DNA of 11,104 bases, from NCBI GenBank assembly GCA_045118155.1, contig JBGUXS010000042.1, forward strand, positions 1-11,104. The letters are read 5' to 3'. A program made the translations under genes and the position numbers. The notes under the pieces are model-generated. The model saw only the letters and a program-made list of their open reading frames with translations. It made no database searches and had not been told where the DNA came from. Positions 5,214 to 11,104 of this stretch are shown here, piece by piece. The first letter of the stretch is position 1; every line of letters starts with the position of its first letter. Source of the stretch: JBGUXS01 sp045118155 (lineage in GTDB: Bacteria; Pseudomonadota; Alphaproteobacteria; CAAHEQ01; UBA3637).

Positions 5214-6158
5214 ATGCCAAATATTACCATTGATTCCAATCGTATTGCTTTTAATGATCTCAACATTGAAGATAAAGCCCGTGATTTAGGTCTTTTAGAA
5301 CCACTCAAAGGGGTGTCTTCTTATAATGCCGGTATGTACAAAGCCGTTCCCGTTGATGTGGGGAGTCCTGAAAATGCCGAACCCCTTTTGGATGTGAAGG
5401 CCGAAGGAATTGGCAGTGTCCCGTATTATTTAACCCAAGCCCACGGCAATCCCACCTATAATAAAGATATCCCAGGGGCGCCAGATATTAATTTTGCGCG
5501 CAAGGGAACAATTGAGGCCATGAAAAAAGCCAATGCCTTATTTCAACAACTTGGGTTAGAATTAGTGGTGGTGGATGGGCATCGTTCCCCCGTCACACAA
5601 GATATTTTGTTCAAGGCCTTTCAAGAAAAATTCTTTGAACAAAAAGGATGTGGTTTATCGCAACAAACCGAAGCGAACGCCGAAACCATTTGGCCAGAAC
5701 GCGCCCGCCTTGCGGATGATGCGAAAGAATTTGCGCTTAATTTTTGTTCCAGTGCCGAAAACTTTGATCCGTCTGATCCACAAACGTGGACGATTCATTC
5801 CACTGGCGGGGCGGTTGATGTGTATCTAAGGGATAAAAATTCTGGGAAAATTGTGGATATGGGCGAAGATTATTTTGATAATCCCGCCGATGTCACTCAT
5901 ACAAATTACTACGAAAATAAACTAGATAAAACACCCGCGGAAATGGGCTATATGAAGGCACGGCGCGTTTTATACAATGCCATGACGGCGCAAGGTTTTG
6001 TAAATTATGGTTTTGAATGTTTCCATTTTAGCTTTCAAGATCAATATTGGGGGTTGGTCAAAGGCCGGCACGCCTTGTATGGATATAAACCAAGCCCCAA
6101 AGACCTTGAAGCCCTTGCCTATCAAACGGGGAATGCCCCTCAACAGGTCAAGGGATAA
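5214..6158 (+). CDS. VanX/DdpX-like D-Ala-D-Ala dipeptidase (peptidase M15D homologue), enlarged
   Basis: Zinc peptidase of the family that hydrolyses D-Ala-D-Ala dipeptide. Zinc ligands and catalytic residues are visible: His195 and Asp202 in IHSTGGAVD, then Glu268 and His271 in ECFHFSF (the family has H-x6-D and an E-x-x-H pair). The substrate-binding Arg is Arg124 in VVDGHRSP. There is no signal peptide, so the protein is cytoplasmic, which fits wall-precursor turnover. Typical VanX proteins have about 200 residues. This one has 314, with about 60 extra N-terminal residues and an insertion around 135-190. The start at 5214 is set by GGAGG (5204-5208) at five bases. The in-frame ATG at 5202 overlaps that site. 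The promoter directly upstream suggests a single-gene unit. It converges on the lipoprotein gene with a one-base gap. Vancomycin resistance is not implied, because no VanH or VanA homologue is present. Confidence 0.88.
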   Translation: MPNITIDSNRIAFNDLNIEDKARDLGLLEPLKGVSSYNAGMYKAVPVDVGSPENAEPLLDVKAEGIGSVPYYLTQAHGNPTYNKDIPGAPDINFARKGTIEAMKKANALFQQLGLELVVVDGHRSPVTQDILFKAFQEKFFEQKGCGLSQQTEANAETIWPERARLADDAKEFALNFCSSAENFDPSDPQTWTIHSTGGAVDVYLRDKNSGKIVDMGEDYFDNPADVTHTNYYENKLDKTPAEMGYMKARRVLYNAMTAQGFVNYGFECFHFSFQDQYWGLVKGRHALYGYKPSPKDLEALAYQTGNAPQQVKG

Positions 6159-6159
6159 A

Positions 6160-6657
6160 TTATTTTGCGTTTGTATCGGCTAGTAATTTAGCCAATGATT
6201 CCACCTCGGCCAAGGTCAAACCGTCGGGGCAACGAAAGCTGTATTCCCCCGTGCTTTTCGTAAAATTAGCAATGATATAGCTGCCTTGATGCCCCCGCAC
6301 ATGGCATACCTCCCCCGTACTTAACGTGATGATTTCATCCACGGGGTATTTATTATAATCGCCAGAAATATCCACCCCTTTTTCTTTGGGAAGTGTTTTG
6401 CGGGCCGTCACTGTTTTGCCGTTTAACGGAAATTGAATTTCAAACATCCCGTGCATCGCGCGGATATCATAATTTTGCACGTTTAAAGGAAAATCAAAAC
6501 CGGCTTTTTGAGTGCCACACGCGACATCCTTTCCACATCCGATCCATGGATTGGCCATCCCTACAAACCGGCCCCTATTCTCATCCGCACGTAATTTGCA
6601 CGGGCAAGCACACCCCATCATCGTCAGGCAGAGTATCATCATCATTATTTTTTTCAT
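6160..6657 (-). CDS. Small cysteine-rich lipoprotein, unknown function
   Basis: A 165-residue protein with a lipoprotein signal: positive start MKK, hydrophobic core, and lipobox-like MMGC with the lipidated Cys at residue 16. The mature protein is about 150 residues and has further Cys at 18, 20, 41, 47, 118 and 143, the last four suited to two disulfides, consistent with export to the periplasm or outer membrane. I do not recognise a family. The body looks like a compact beta-rich domain, with alternating patterns such as MFEIQFPLNGKTVTARKTL, and a short C-terminal helix. AAGGGG lies a few bases before the ATG. It has its own promoter 27 bases upstream and its stop faces the VanX-like gene one base away. 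Whether it has any role with its neighbours is unknown. Confidence 0.85.
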   Translation of the reverse strand: MKKIMMMILCLTMMGCACPCKLRADENRGRFVGMANPWIGCGKDVACGTQKAGFDFPLNVQNYDIRAMHGMFEIQFPLNGKTVTARKTLPKEKGVDISGDYNKYPVDEIITLSTGEVCHVRGHQGSYIIANFTKSTGEYSFRCPDGLTLAEVESLAKLLADTNAK

Positions 6658-6683
6658 GTTTTGTCCCCTTTCCTTTTACAGAA

Positions 6684-6711
6684 AGTATAAAAAGAATCTA
6701 TTGCTTTGCAA
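6684..6711 (-). promoter_or_regulatory. Promoter of the lipoprotein gene
   Basis: Minus strand -35 TTGCAA (6706-6711) and -10 TATACT (6684-6689), spacing 16. Predicted start near 6677, with a leader of about 20 bases containing AAGGGG. It lies between the kinase-like gene and the lipoprotein gene, so the lipoprotein need not depend on the upstream operon. Confidence 0.65.
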
Positions 6712-6733
6712 GAATTATTCTGCCCCTTACCCT

Positions 6734-7318
6734 TTAACGTTCATAAAAGTTAGGAATTGTAAAGCCCCGCCCTTTGCCCAAAGCCCCTTTAAGAAACACC
6801 ATGCTTTCAGAGATTGTCTTAGAAAGGGGTTGAGAGTTATCTATTACTTTTAAGGAAATATTGGGGAATCTTTCCCGGATTTCTTTTTTGTTTAGATGTC
6901 TATCCGTTCTTAATCTTTGGGCAATTTCTGGTAAAGACGTTCCCCGTTCTTGCAATCTACTGACAATTGTTTTTGTAGGGGCTTCCAACAAAATAATTCT
7001 GATTTCTGCCCGGGGCAAAAAGCTAGCAATTTCTTGAATACCATTCAAATCCAAAATAGAGATAATATTTTTATGCCGTAAGGAAAACTTGTTCACCCCG
7101 TATAAGTTTTCCCCATCTTGCCTTTTCAAGATAATATCTTGATTGGCTAAAAATTCTTCCTTAGAAACAAAATGATAATCAATTCCGTCTTTTTCTTCGG
7201 GTCTAGGAGCCCTTGTGGTATAAGCCAAGCTTTTAGACAACGACCCATCAAGGGCCATCAATTCTTTTCTTAACGTCGTTTTCCCCGTTCCAGATTTTCC
7301 TGTAACAATGATAATCAT
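6734..7318 (-). CDS. Guanylate-kinase-like P-loop kinase
   Basis: A 194-residue protein of the guanylate kinase fold, which transfers phosphate from ATP to a nucleotide (GMP in the classical enzyme). Visible motifs: P-loop GKSGTGKTT (7-15), the GMP-binding block YTTRAPRP (33-40) followed by DGIDYHF (44-50), LYGV (72-75) matching the YYGT motif, strand ILDLNG (88-93), and the Arg-rich lid segment SRLQERG (120-126). The usual FGN-type segment before YGT is replaced by QDGEN, so substrate preference may differ. A second housekeeping gmk may exist elsewhere in the genome. The ribose 1,5-bisphosphokinase PhnN shares this fold and is the main alternative, but no phn genes are nearby. The ATG overlaps the NUDIX stop by four bases (ATGA), implying translational coupling. 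Confidence 0.85.
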   Translation of the reverse strand: MIIIVTGKSGTGKTTLRKELMALDGSLSKSLAYTTRAPRPEEKDGIDYHFVSKEEFLANQDIILKRQDGENLYGVNKFSLRHKNIISILDLNGIQEIASFLPRAEIRIILLEAPTKTIVSRLQERGTSLPEIAQRLRTDRHLNKKEIRERFPNISLKVIDNSQPLSKTISESMVFLKGALGKGRGFTIPNFYER

Positions 7319-7749
7319 ACAGCAAACCCATCTTCAAAAAAGATCTCCCCAGCCTTGATTTTTTTCAGAGCTGTGACCAAATACGGCACCGTCGTATCGG
7401 GAAGGGCCTCTAAATCAAACAGGTCTATCCGTTCACACTTGTCTGGTTCGTGATTTGTGACGTCCCCTGTCCATGTCCGACAGATGAAAAAGAATTGAAG
7501 ATACTCTTTTCCCCCTGCCAAAGAATGACAAACTGTGGCCAATTTTAAGTCCTTAGAGGCCACCTGAATACCTGCTTCTTCTTCGGCTTCACGAATAACG
7601 GCCTGAACGAGGGTTTCGCCCCCGTCAGCATGTCCCCCTATCGCCCCATACATCCCAGCAAAAGAACAGTTTTTACGCAATTGTAAATAGAGTTTATGGT
7701 CTTTCATTAACAACAAAAAAACCCCAATTGGACATTTGAATCTTTCCAT
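7315..7749 (-). CDS. NUDIX hydrolase
   Basis: A 144-residue pyrophosphohydrolase of the NUDIX fold, acting on nucleoside-diphosphate-linked substrates; the exact substrate is not readable. The NUDIX box is perfect, with Gly39, Glu45 and the segment REAEEEAGI (53-61). Metal-binding Glu54, Glu57 and Glu58 are all present. GAIGGHADGGE is the typical entry to the box. The start at 7749 has a strong Shine-Dalgarno AAGGAG (7755-7760) at five bases. It is the first gene of an operon with the kinase-like gene, overlapping it by four bases. Pairing with a nucleotide kinase suggests nucleotide salvage, pool cleaning or modification. It diverges from the radical SAM gene with only about 75 bases between starts. 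Confidence 0.93.
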   Translation of the reverse strand: MERFKCPIGVFLLLMKDHKLYLQLRKNCSFAGMYGAIGGHADGGETLVQAVIREAEEEAGIQVASKDLKLATVCHSLAGGKEYLQFFFICRTWTGDVTNHEPDKCERIDLFDLEALPDTTVPYLVTALKKIKAGEIFFEDGFAV

Positions 7750-7782
7750 GAATTCTCCTTGACTTATTTAGGTTTTAATATA

Positions 7783-7811
7783 TTATCAAGTATATTCTTA
7801 TTTTTTATAAA
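7783..7811 (+). promoter_or_regulatory. Possible promoter of the radical SAM gene
   Basis: TTATCA (7783-7788) and TATAAA (7806-7811) are spaced by 17 bases. Each is four to five of six to consensus. The region is very A+T rich, so chance matches are frequent. If right, the transcript would start near 7818, only a few bases before the ATG at 7825, giving another very short leader. Confidence 0.35.
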
Positions 7812-7817
7812 GGGCAA
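7789..7817 (-). promoter_or_regulatory. Promoter of the NUDIX-kinase operon
   Basis: Minus strand -35 TTGCCC (7812-7817) and -10 TATACT (7789-7794) with a 17-base spacer. Predicted start near 7782, leader about 33 bases. It occupies the same DNA as the proposed radical SAM promoter on the other strand, so the two may exclude one another. Confidence 0.55.
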
Positions 7818-7824
7818 GCGTAAA

Positions 7825-8784
7825 ATGATTAATTCCCATGAATCTAGCCGACAGGCGTTATCCTTAAAACGCGTTCCCTTAATTTATGATCCCAAAATTT
7901 GGAAAGAAGAATATGGTCCCTATTTTCAAACAATCTTATTATTTTTAACAGGGGCTTGTAATCTAAAATGTCCTAAATGCTTTAATTGTGGCAATATGAC
8001 CTCTAAAAATCACATGGATTTCGGTTTTATCCAAAAACTTATTTTGACCAATAAAAATGTTGATAAATACGATATCATGGGGGGAGAGCCTCTTTTGCAT
8101 CCCCAAATTAATGATATTCTTTATTTTTTAGCATCTCAAAACAAAAAAATAGGTCTCTATACAAATGGCTTATTATTAGAAAAAGTGCCAACTGATATTA
8201 AAAATTTAAAAATCAATATGGCGTTTCATTCCATTACAGCGGAAGATCCATCTGAAAAACCTATTTCTCGTCTTATAGACAAAATTAGGGAAATAAGTAC
8301 CCTATATCCCCTTAAAATTGTGTTTCTCATGACACAAAAAAACAAAAAGATGCTACCTGAATTTGTTCAATATATAGAAAAAAATTTACCTAATCTTAAA
8401 AAAATCACTCTTGGACAAGTCCGAGACGAACTTGATTATTACAATGATAACGCCCAAAATGTCATCCCGTTGGAAGAATATGCCCAGTACATTAACACCT
8501 TTATCCAAACATATCATGGCCGGTTAGATATAGATATTTTCAGTGAAGGTATTTTAGAAACACCCTATTTCCCAGTATCGCACCCCAATCAACTAAATCG
8601 TTTTAGATCTGTTTTCCCTACTGGCGACTATGTTGATTGTTTATATGAAGTAGCCTTAAGCAAAAAGAAACCCTTTGATCCAATGGTCCCTTTACCTTTC
8701 CCTCGTCATGACCGATGTCCTGTTACAGGCAGAAAACGGTGTATTACCGACAAGATAAAATTAAAGCAAATCCACCGCCCTTAA
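7825..8784 (+). CDS. Radical SAM enzyme, substrate unknown
   Basis: A 319-residue protein of the radical SAM superfamily, which uses a 4Fe-4S cluster and S-adenosylmethionine for radical chemistry. The cluster motif is C-x3-C-x2-C at Cys45, Cys49 and Cys52 in LTGACNLKCPKCFNC, with a further Cys55. The SAM-contacting GGEP motif is at 86-89 (DIMGGEPLLHP), followed by LYTNGLLL. Three Cys (272, 298, 306) near the C terminus could help bind an auxiliary cluster, but they do not make a full SPASM pattern. The ATG at 7825 is preferred. The in-frame ATG at 7759 would place the start over the NUDIX Shine-Dalgarno and add a hydrophobic stretch that is out of place. The 3' end overlaps the convergent S66 gene by 24 bases. 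The gene is markedly A+T rich. No precursor peptide or known partner was found nearby, so the pathway is open. Confidence 0.88.
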   Translation: MINSHESSRQALSLKRVPLIYDPKIWKEEYGPYFQTILLFLTGACNLKCPKCFNCGNMTSKNHMDFGFIQKLILTNKNVDKYDIMGGEPLLHPQINDILYFLASQNKKIGLYTNGLLLEKVPTDIKNLKINMAFHSITAEDPSEKPISRLIDKIREISTLYPLKIVFLMTQKNKKMLPEFVQYIEKNLPNLKKITLGQVRDELDYYNDNAQNVIPLEEYAQYINTFIQTYHGRLDIDIFSEGILETPYFPVSHPNQLNRFRSVFPTGDYVDCLYEVALSKKKPFDPMVPLPFPRHDRCPVTGRKRCITDKIKLKQIHRP

Positions 8785-9681
8785 GCCATAATTTTCTTTG
8801 GCTGTATCCAAAAAAATTTTCCTGTTTAAAGGTAAAGGTATTTTATTGTTATCATGCCCTAAGGGGAAGTTATATAAAATGGGGATGGAAGTGTCTTGAA
8901 AGAAATCTAAAAACATTTCTTCCATGCTTTTTCCAAAAGGAATATGGTATTCAGGGGTTTCAAAAAACTTCCCAACAATAAGCCCTTTAATCGTTTTCAA
9001 TTTTCCACAATGTTTTAAATGATACAACATACGTTCAACTTTAAAGGCGTATTCTCGTTTATCTTCAATGAACAAAATTTTATTTTCTGTATCTATCTCA
9101 AAAGGGGTGCCCAATGTATTCATCAAGATCGTTAAGGTTCCTCCCACAATTTTTCCTTCGGCTTTTCCAGGTTTTAAAACACGCGTTTGCCTCAATAAAT
9201 CAGAAAAAGATTTTTCATCTGGAATACGCTTTAAAAAATTCACAAAATAACGCAGTGTTGGTTTTTGAATATCGGCTTCTAAATAGGCAATATCAATCAA
9301 ATTTGGGGAAAAATACGTCTTTGTTAAAGGGGCATTTTTTAATAAAAATAAGTTCAAAAGAGTGATATCACTATATCCTAAAAAGATTTTATGAGAATTG
9401 TTTAAAATTCTTTTATCCAATTTATCTAAAATTCTAGAGGTACCATACCCCCCTTTCGCACACAAAATGATATCTGTTTCTGGATCTTCAAAAGCAGTAT
9501 ATAATGCCGCAATACGGGTCCGATCTGGACCTGCCATATAAGAAGAAGCTGTGGCATGAACTTGATCAGCACATTTAATATTAAATCCAATATCTTCTAG
9601 GAACTTTATCCCTATTTGTAAATATTCTTCTTTAATCCAACTAGCAGGGGCAATAATTGAAATTGTTTTTCTTTTTTCCAT
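8761..9681 (-). CDS. Peptidase S66: LD-carboxypeptidase (LdcA) / microcin C immunity (MccF) family
   Basis: A 306-residue serine peptidase. LdcA enzymes release D-Ala from wall tetrapeptides during peptidoglycan recycling in the cytoplasm; MccF relatives cleave microcin C-type inhibitors. The Ser-Glu-His triad is visible as Ser104 in LGYSDIT, Glu206 in LFIEDKRE and His276 in FPLGHDNN. Other family blocks are IIAPAS (9-14), ILCAKGGYGTSRIL (72-85), KIVGGTLTIL (177-186) and LGTPFEI (190-196). The usual T-x-HGP segment after the nucleophile is replaced by KTYFSPN, which may affect the substrate pocket. GGAGG (9687-9691) lies five bases before the ATG. No signal peptide is present, so the protein is cytoplasmic. 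It is tail-to-tail with the radical SAM gene and diverges from the cstA-type gene. LdcA and MccF cannot be told apart with confidence here. Confidence 0.9.
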   Translation of the reverse strand: MEKRKTISIIAPASWIKEEYLQIGIKFLEDIGFNIKCADQVHATASSYMAGPDRTRIAALYTAFEDPETDIILCAKGGYGTSRILDKLDKRILNNSHKIFLGYSDITLLNLFLLKNAPLTKTYFSPNLIDIAYLEADIQKPTLRYFVNFLKRIPDEKSFSDLLRQTRVLKPGKAEGKIVGGTLTILMNTLGTPFEIDTENKILFIEDKREYAFKVERMLYHLKHCGKLKTIKGLIVGKFFETPEYHIPFGKSMEEMFLDFFQDTSIPILYNFPLGHDNNKIPLPLNRKIFLDTAKENYGLRAVDLL

Positions 9682-9708
9682 CTTTCCCTCCTTCCCTCTT
9701 TCTTACAA

Positions 9709-9736
9709 AGGATAAAAAAAATTCCTTTTTTTGCAA
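9709..9736 (-). promoter_or_regulatory. Promoter of the S66 peptidase gene
   Basis: Minus strand -35 TTGCAA (9731-9736) and -10 TATCCT (9709-9714) with a 16-base spacer. Predicted start near 9702, leader about 20 bases. The -35 box is the same as that of the lipoprotein promoter and overlaps the left arm of the CAAGGGG inverted repeat. Confidence 0.5.
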
Positions 9737-9754
9737 GGGGTATCTGCCCCCTTG
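9734..9754. promoter_or_regulatory. Inverted repeat between divergent promoters, possible operator
   Basis: CAAGGGG (9734-9740) and CCCCTTG (9748-9754) form a perfect seven-base inverted repeat with a seven-base centre. The left arm overlaps the -35 box of the S66 promoter and the right arm overlaps the -35 box of the cstA-type promoter. A third copy, CAAGGGGG (9790-9797), contains the Shine-Dalgarno of the cstA-type gene and is the exact complement of CCCCCTTG (9747-9754). A protein bound here could control both genes; this is inferred from position only. Confidence 0.4.
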
Positions 9755-9780
9755 TTTTTAAAAGCATCCTGTGGTATGAT
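9752..9780 (+). promoter_or_regulatory. Promoter of the cstA-type gene (extended -10)
   Basis: -35 TTGTTT (9752-9757) and -10 TATGAT (9775-9780) have a 17-base spacer, and TGG before the -10 box adds an extended -10 element. Predicted start near 9787, giving a leader of about 17 bases that contains the Shine-Dalgarno AGGGGG. Confidence 0.65.
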
Positions 9781-9803
9781 TTTTTAGCACAAGGGGGAAA
9801 ACC

Positions 9804-11104
9804 ATGATTTTGTTTATCATTGCTTGCTGTTTATTGATTTTGGGGTATACCGTTTATGGCGCAGTGGTGGAAAAGGTGTTTGGGATCAGCACCCATAAAC
9901 CCCCGGCGATACGTCATCCCGACGGGGTGGATTATATTCCTTTCCCGACCTATAAGGCCTTTTTGATTCAGTTTCTAAATATTGCCGGTCTAGGGCCTGT
10001 TTTCGGGGCCGTTTTAGGGGCCGTGTATGGGCCAGTTTGTTTACTATGGATTGTCTTTGGATCTATCTTTGCGGGGGCCGTTCATGATTATTTATCGGGG
10101 ATGTTATCCCTACGCCATGACGGGAAATCCTTGATTTATCTCATGGAAACTTATTTCGGTAAAAAAGTAAAATTTGTGGCGTTGTTTTTATTGATTTCCA
10201 TGTTGTTATTAGTCGGAACAATTTTTGCCAAAAGTCCCGCCGAAATACTGGGGTTAATTACCCACACATCCATGTGGATATGGGTTATGGTAATTTTTGG
10301 TTATTATTTCACGGCCACGTTATTGCCCATTGACAAACTGATAGGTCGCTTTTATCCGGTGTTTGCGTTGTGTTTATTAATCTCTAGCATCTGTTTAATC
10401 ATTGCTCTGTTTATGCGGGATATTCCCCTGTTTTTAAACTTTACACCAACCAATTTGCACCCTAACGGACTACCCGTTTTCCCGTTGTTGTTTGTCACCA
10501 TTGCTTGTGGGGCGATCAGTGGTTTTCACGCCACGCAATCCCCCATGATGGCCCGCTGTTTAAAAGATGAAAAATATGGGCGTCCTGTGTTTTACGGGGC
10601 GATGATTTTAGAAGGTATTGTAGCCCTTATTTGGGCAACATTGGGTATTTCTTTTTACCCGACAACCCAACATTTACTGGCCACAATTACCGCAAAAGAT
10701 GCCGGCGGAACGGTGGCGGACATCGCAACGGGATTGTTGGGAAATATCGGGGGTATAATAACGATTGCTTCGGTGGTCATTTTAGCCATTACCACAGGAG
10801 ATACCTGTTTTCGGTCAGCCCGCTTAACCTTGGCAGATTTTTTGAAACTCCCTCAAGAAAAAATGAAATTTCGCCTGATGTTATCGCTTCTTGTTCTAGC
10901 AGGTGGCATCTTTTTATCCATCATCAATGTTTCTACGATTTGGTGCTATTTTGGATGGTTTAATCAAACGCTAGCGATGTTCACATTGTGGTTAGTCACG
11001 GTGTATCTTTATAAGACAAAAAAATGTTTTTGGATTTCATTCGTGCCAGCTGTTTTTATGACCGCGGTCAGTTCTGCTTATATTGCCTATGACAAATTAT
11101 TTTT
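9804..11104 (+). CDS. cstA: CstA-family peptide transporter / carbon starvation protein (3' end cut by window edge)
   Basis: Multi-spanning inner-membrane protein of the CstA family; studied members import peptides or pyruvate. I read 433 codons from the ATG at 9804 without a stop to the end of the window. Family blocks are clear: FPTYKAFLIQFLNIAGLGPV (47-66), HDYLSGMLSLRHDGKSL (94-110), ISGFHATQSPMMARC (238-252) and TTGDTCFRSARLTLADF (330-346). Hydrophobic spans occur throughout. The start has GGGGG (9793-9797) at six bases and a good promoter. Family sizes range from about 480 to about 700 residues. The early position of the HATQSP and GDT motifs suggests the short type, but the end is not visible. 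It diverges from the S66 peptidase gene across a shared inverted repeat. Substrate is not readable; peptide uptake fits the neighbouring peptidases. Confidence 0.93.
   Translation, partial: MILFIIACCLLILGYTVYGAVVEKVFGISTHKPPAIRHPDGVDYIPFPTYKAFLIQFLNIAGLGPVFGAVLGAVYGPVCLLWIVFGSIFAGAVHDYLSGMLSLRHDGKSLIYLMETYFGKKVKFVALFLLISMLLLVGTIFAKSPAEILGLITHTSMWIWVMVIFGYYFTATLLPIDKLIGRFYPVFALCLLISSICLIIALFMRDIPLFLNFTPTNLHPNGLPVFPLLFVTIACGAISGFHATQSPMMARCLKDEKYGRPVFYGAMILEGIVALIWATLGISFYPTTQHLLATITAKDAGGTVADIATGLLGNIGGIITIASVVILAITTGDTCFRSARLTLADFLKLPQEKMKFRLMLSLLVLAGGIFLSIINVSTIWCYFGWFNQTLAMFTLWLVTVYLYKTKKCFWISFVPAVFMTAVSSAYIAYDKLF

Noticed and set aside
6128..6139. GGGG-AATG-CCCC hairpin as terminator of the VanX-like gene
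   Set aside because: It is a four-base-pair stem inside the coding region with no T tract after it.
5214..6158. Vancomycin resistance cluster
   Set aside because: Only a VanX-like peptidase is present. No VanH-type dehydrogenase, VanA-type ligase or VanRS regulators are in the window.
7825..8784. Prokaryotic viperin (antiviral radical SAM with neighbouring nucleotide kinase)
   Set aside because: The nearby kinase and NUDIX made this tempting, but the residues around the C-x3-C-x2-C motif and the GGEP region do not resemble the viperin signature as I know it. A profile search for viperins would settle it.
9068..9365. Plus-strand frames inside the S66 gene
   Set aside because: Antisense to a complete peptidase with an intact triad; no ribosome binding site or family resemblance.
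10631..10963. Plus-strand frame inside the cstA-type gene
   Set aside because: It is out of frame with the clear CstA translation that runs open from 9804 to the window end.

Overview
The window looks like chromosomal DNA of a Gram-negative bacterium, most likely an alphaproteobacterium. The evidence is the tRNA-Leu, tig, clpP order, the class of the housekeeping proteins, a lipoprotein signal and peptidoglycan-recycling type peptidases. The genus cannot be named from the sequence. Base composition is moderate (low to mid 40s % GC by eye), and an A+T-richer block covers about 6.7-9.7 kb. Both edges cut genes: clpP at the left and a cstA-type transporter at the right. Both are clear in translation although neither has two ends inside the window.

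Left part (1-4554). On the minus strand, tRNA-Leu(UAG), tig (trigger factor) and clpP form a protein-quality-control transcription unit. Divergent from it on the plus strand are map (methionine aminopeptidase), apparently leaderless, and, 10 bases later, a complete half-size ABC exporter. Trigger factor and methionine aminopeptidase both act on nascent chains at the ribosome exit, so the divergent pair joins co-translational functions.

Middle (4551-5213). A tRNA-Glu(CUC) with its own promoter and a strong intrinsic terminator is followed by about 550 bases without a conventional gene. This stretch is the most unusual part of the window. It ends with an exact 41-base copy of the tRNA-Glu 3' end plus the first half of its terminator. 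It also holds a further 19-base exact copy and two degenerate copies, several hairpins, and a 26-codon ORF with a good Shine-Dalgarno sequence. The layout resembles att-site duplications of a very small element, or of a nested series of them, with no integrase inside.

Right part (5160-11104). A near-consensus promoter drives a large VanX-type (M15D) D-Ala-D-Ala dipeptidase homologue. It converges on a small cysteine-rich lipoprotein gene of unknown role. Upstream of the lipoprotein gene on the minus strand lies a translationally coupled pair, a NUDIX hydrolase followed by a guanylate-kinase-like protein. A radical SAM enzyme of unknown substrate diverges from this pair, and its 3' end overlaps the 3' end of an S66 LD-carboxypeptidase/MccF-type peptidase by 24 bases. 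Divergent from the S66 gene is a cstA-type peptide transporter, with an inverted repeat between the two promoters.

The VanX-like, S66 and CstA-like proteins suggest peptide and wall-fragment scavenging. The NUDIX, kinase and radical SAM genes form a small, A+T-rich, possibly acquired group without an obvious assigned pathway. No CRISPR array, insertion sequence, integrase or rRNA gene was seen.
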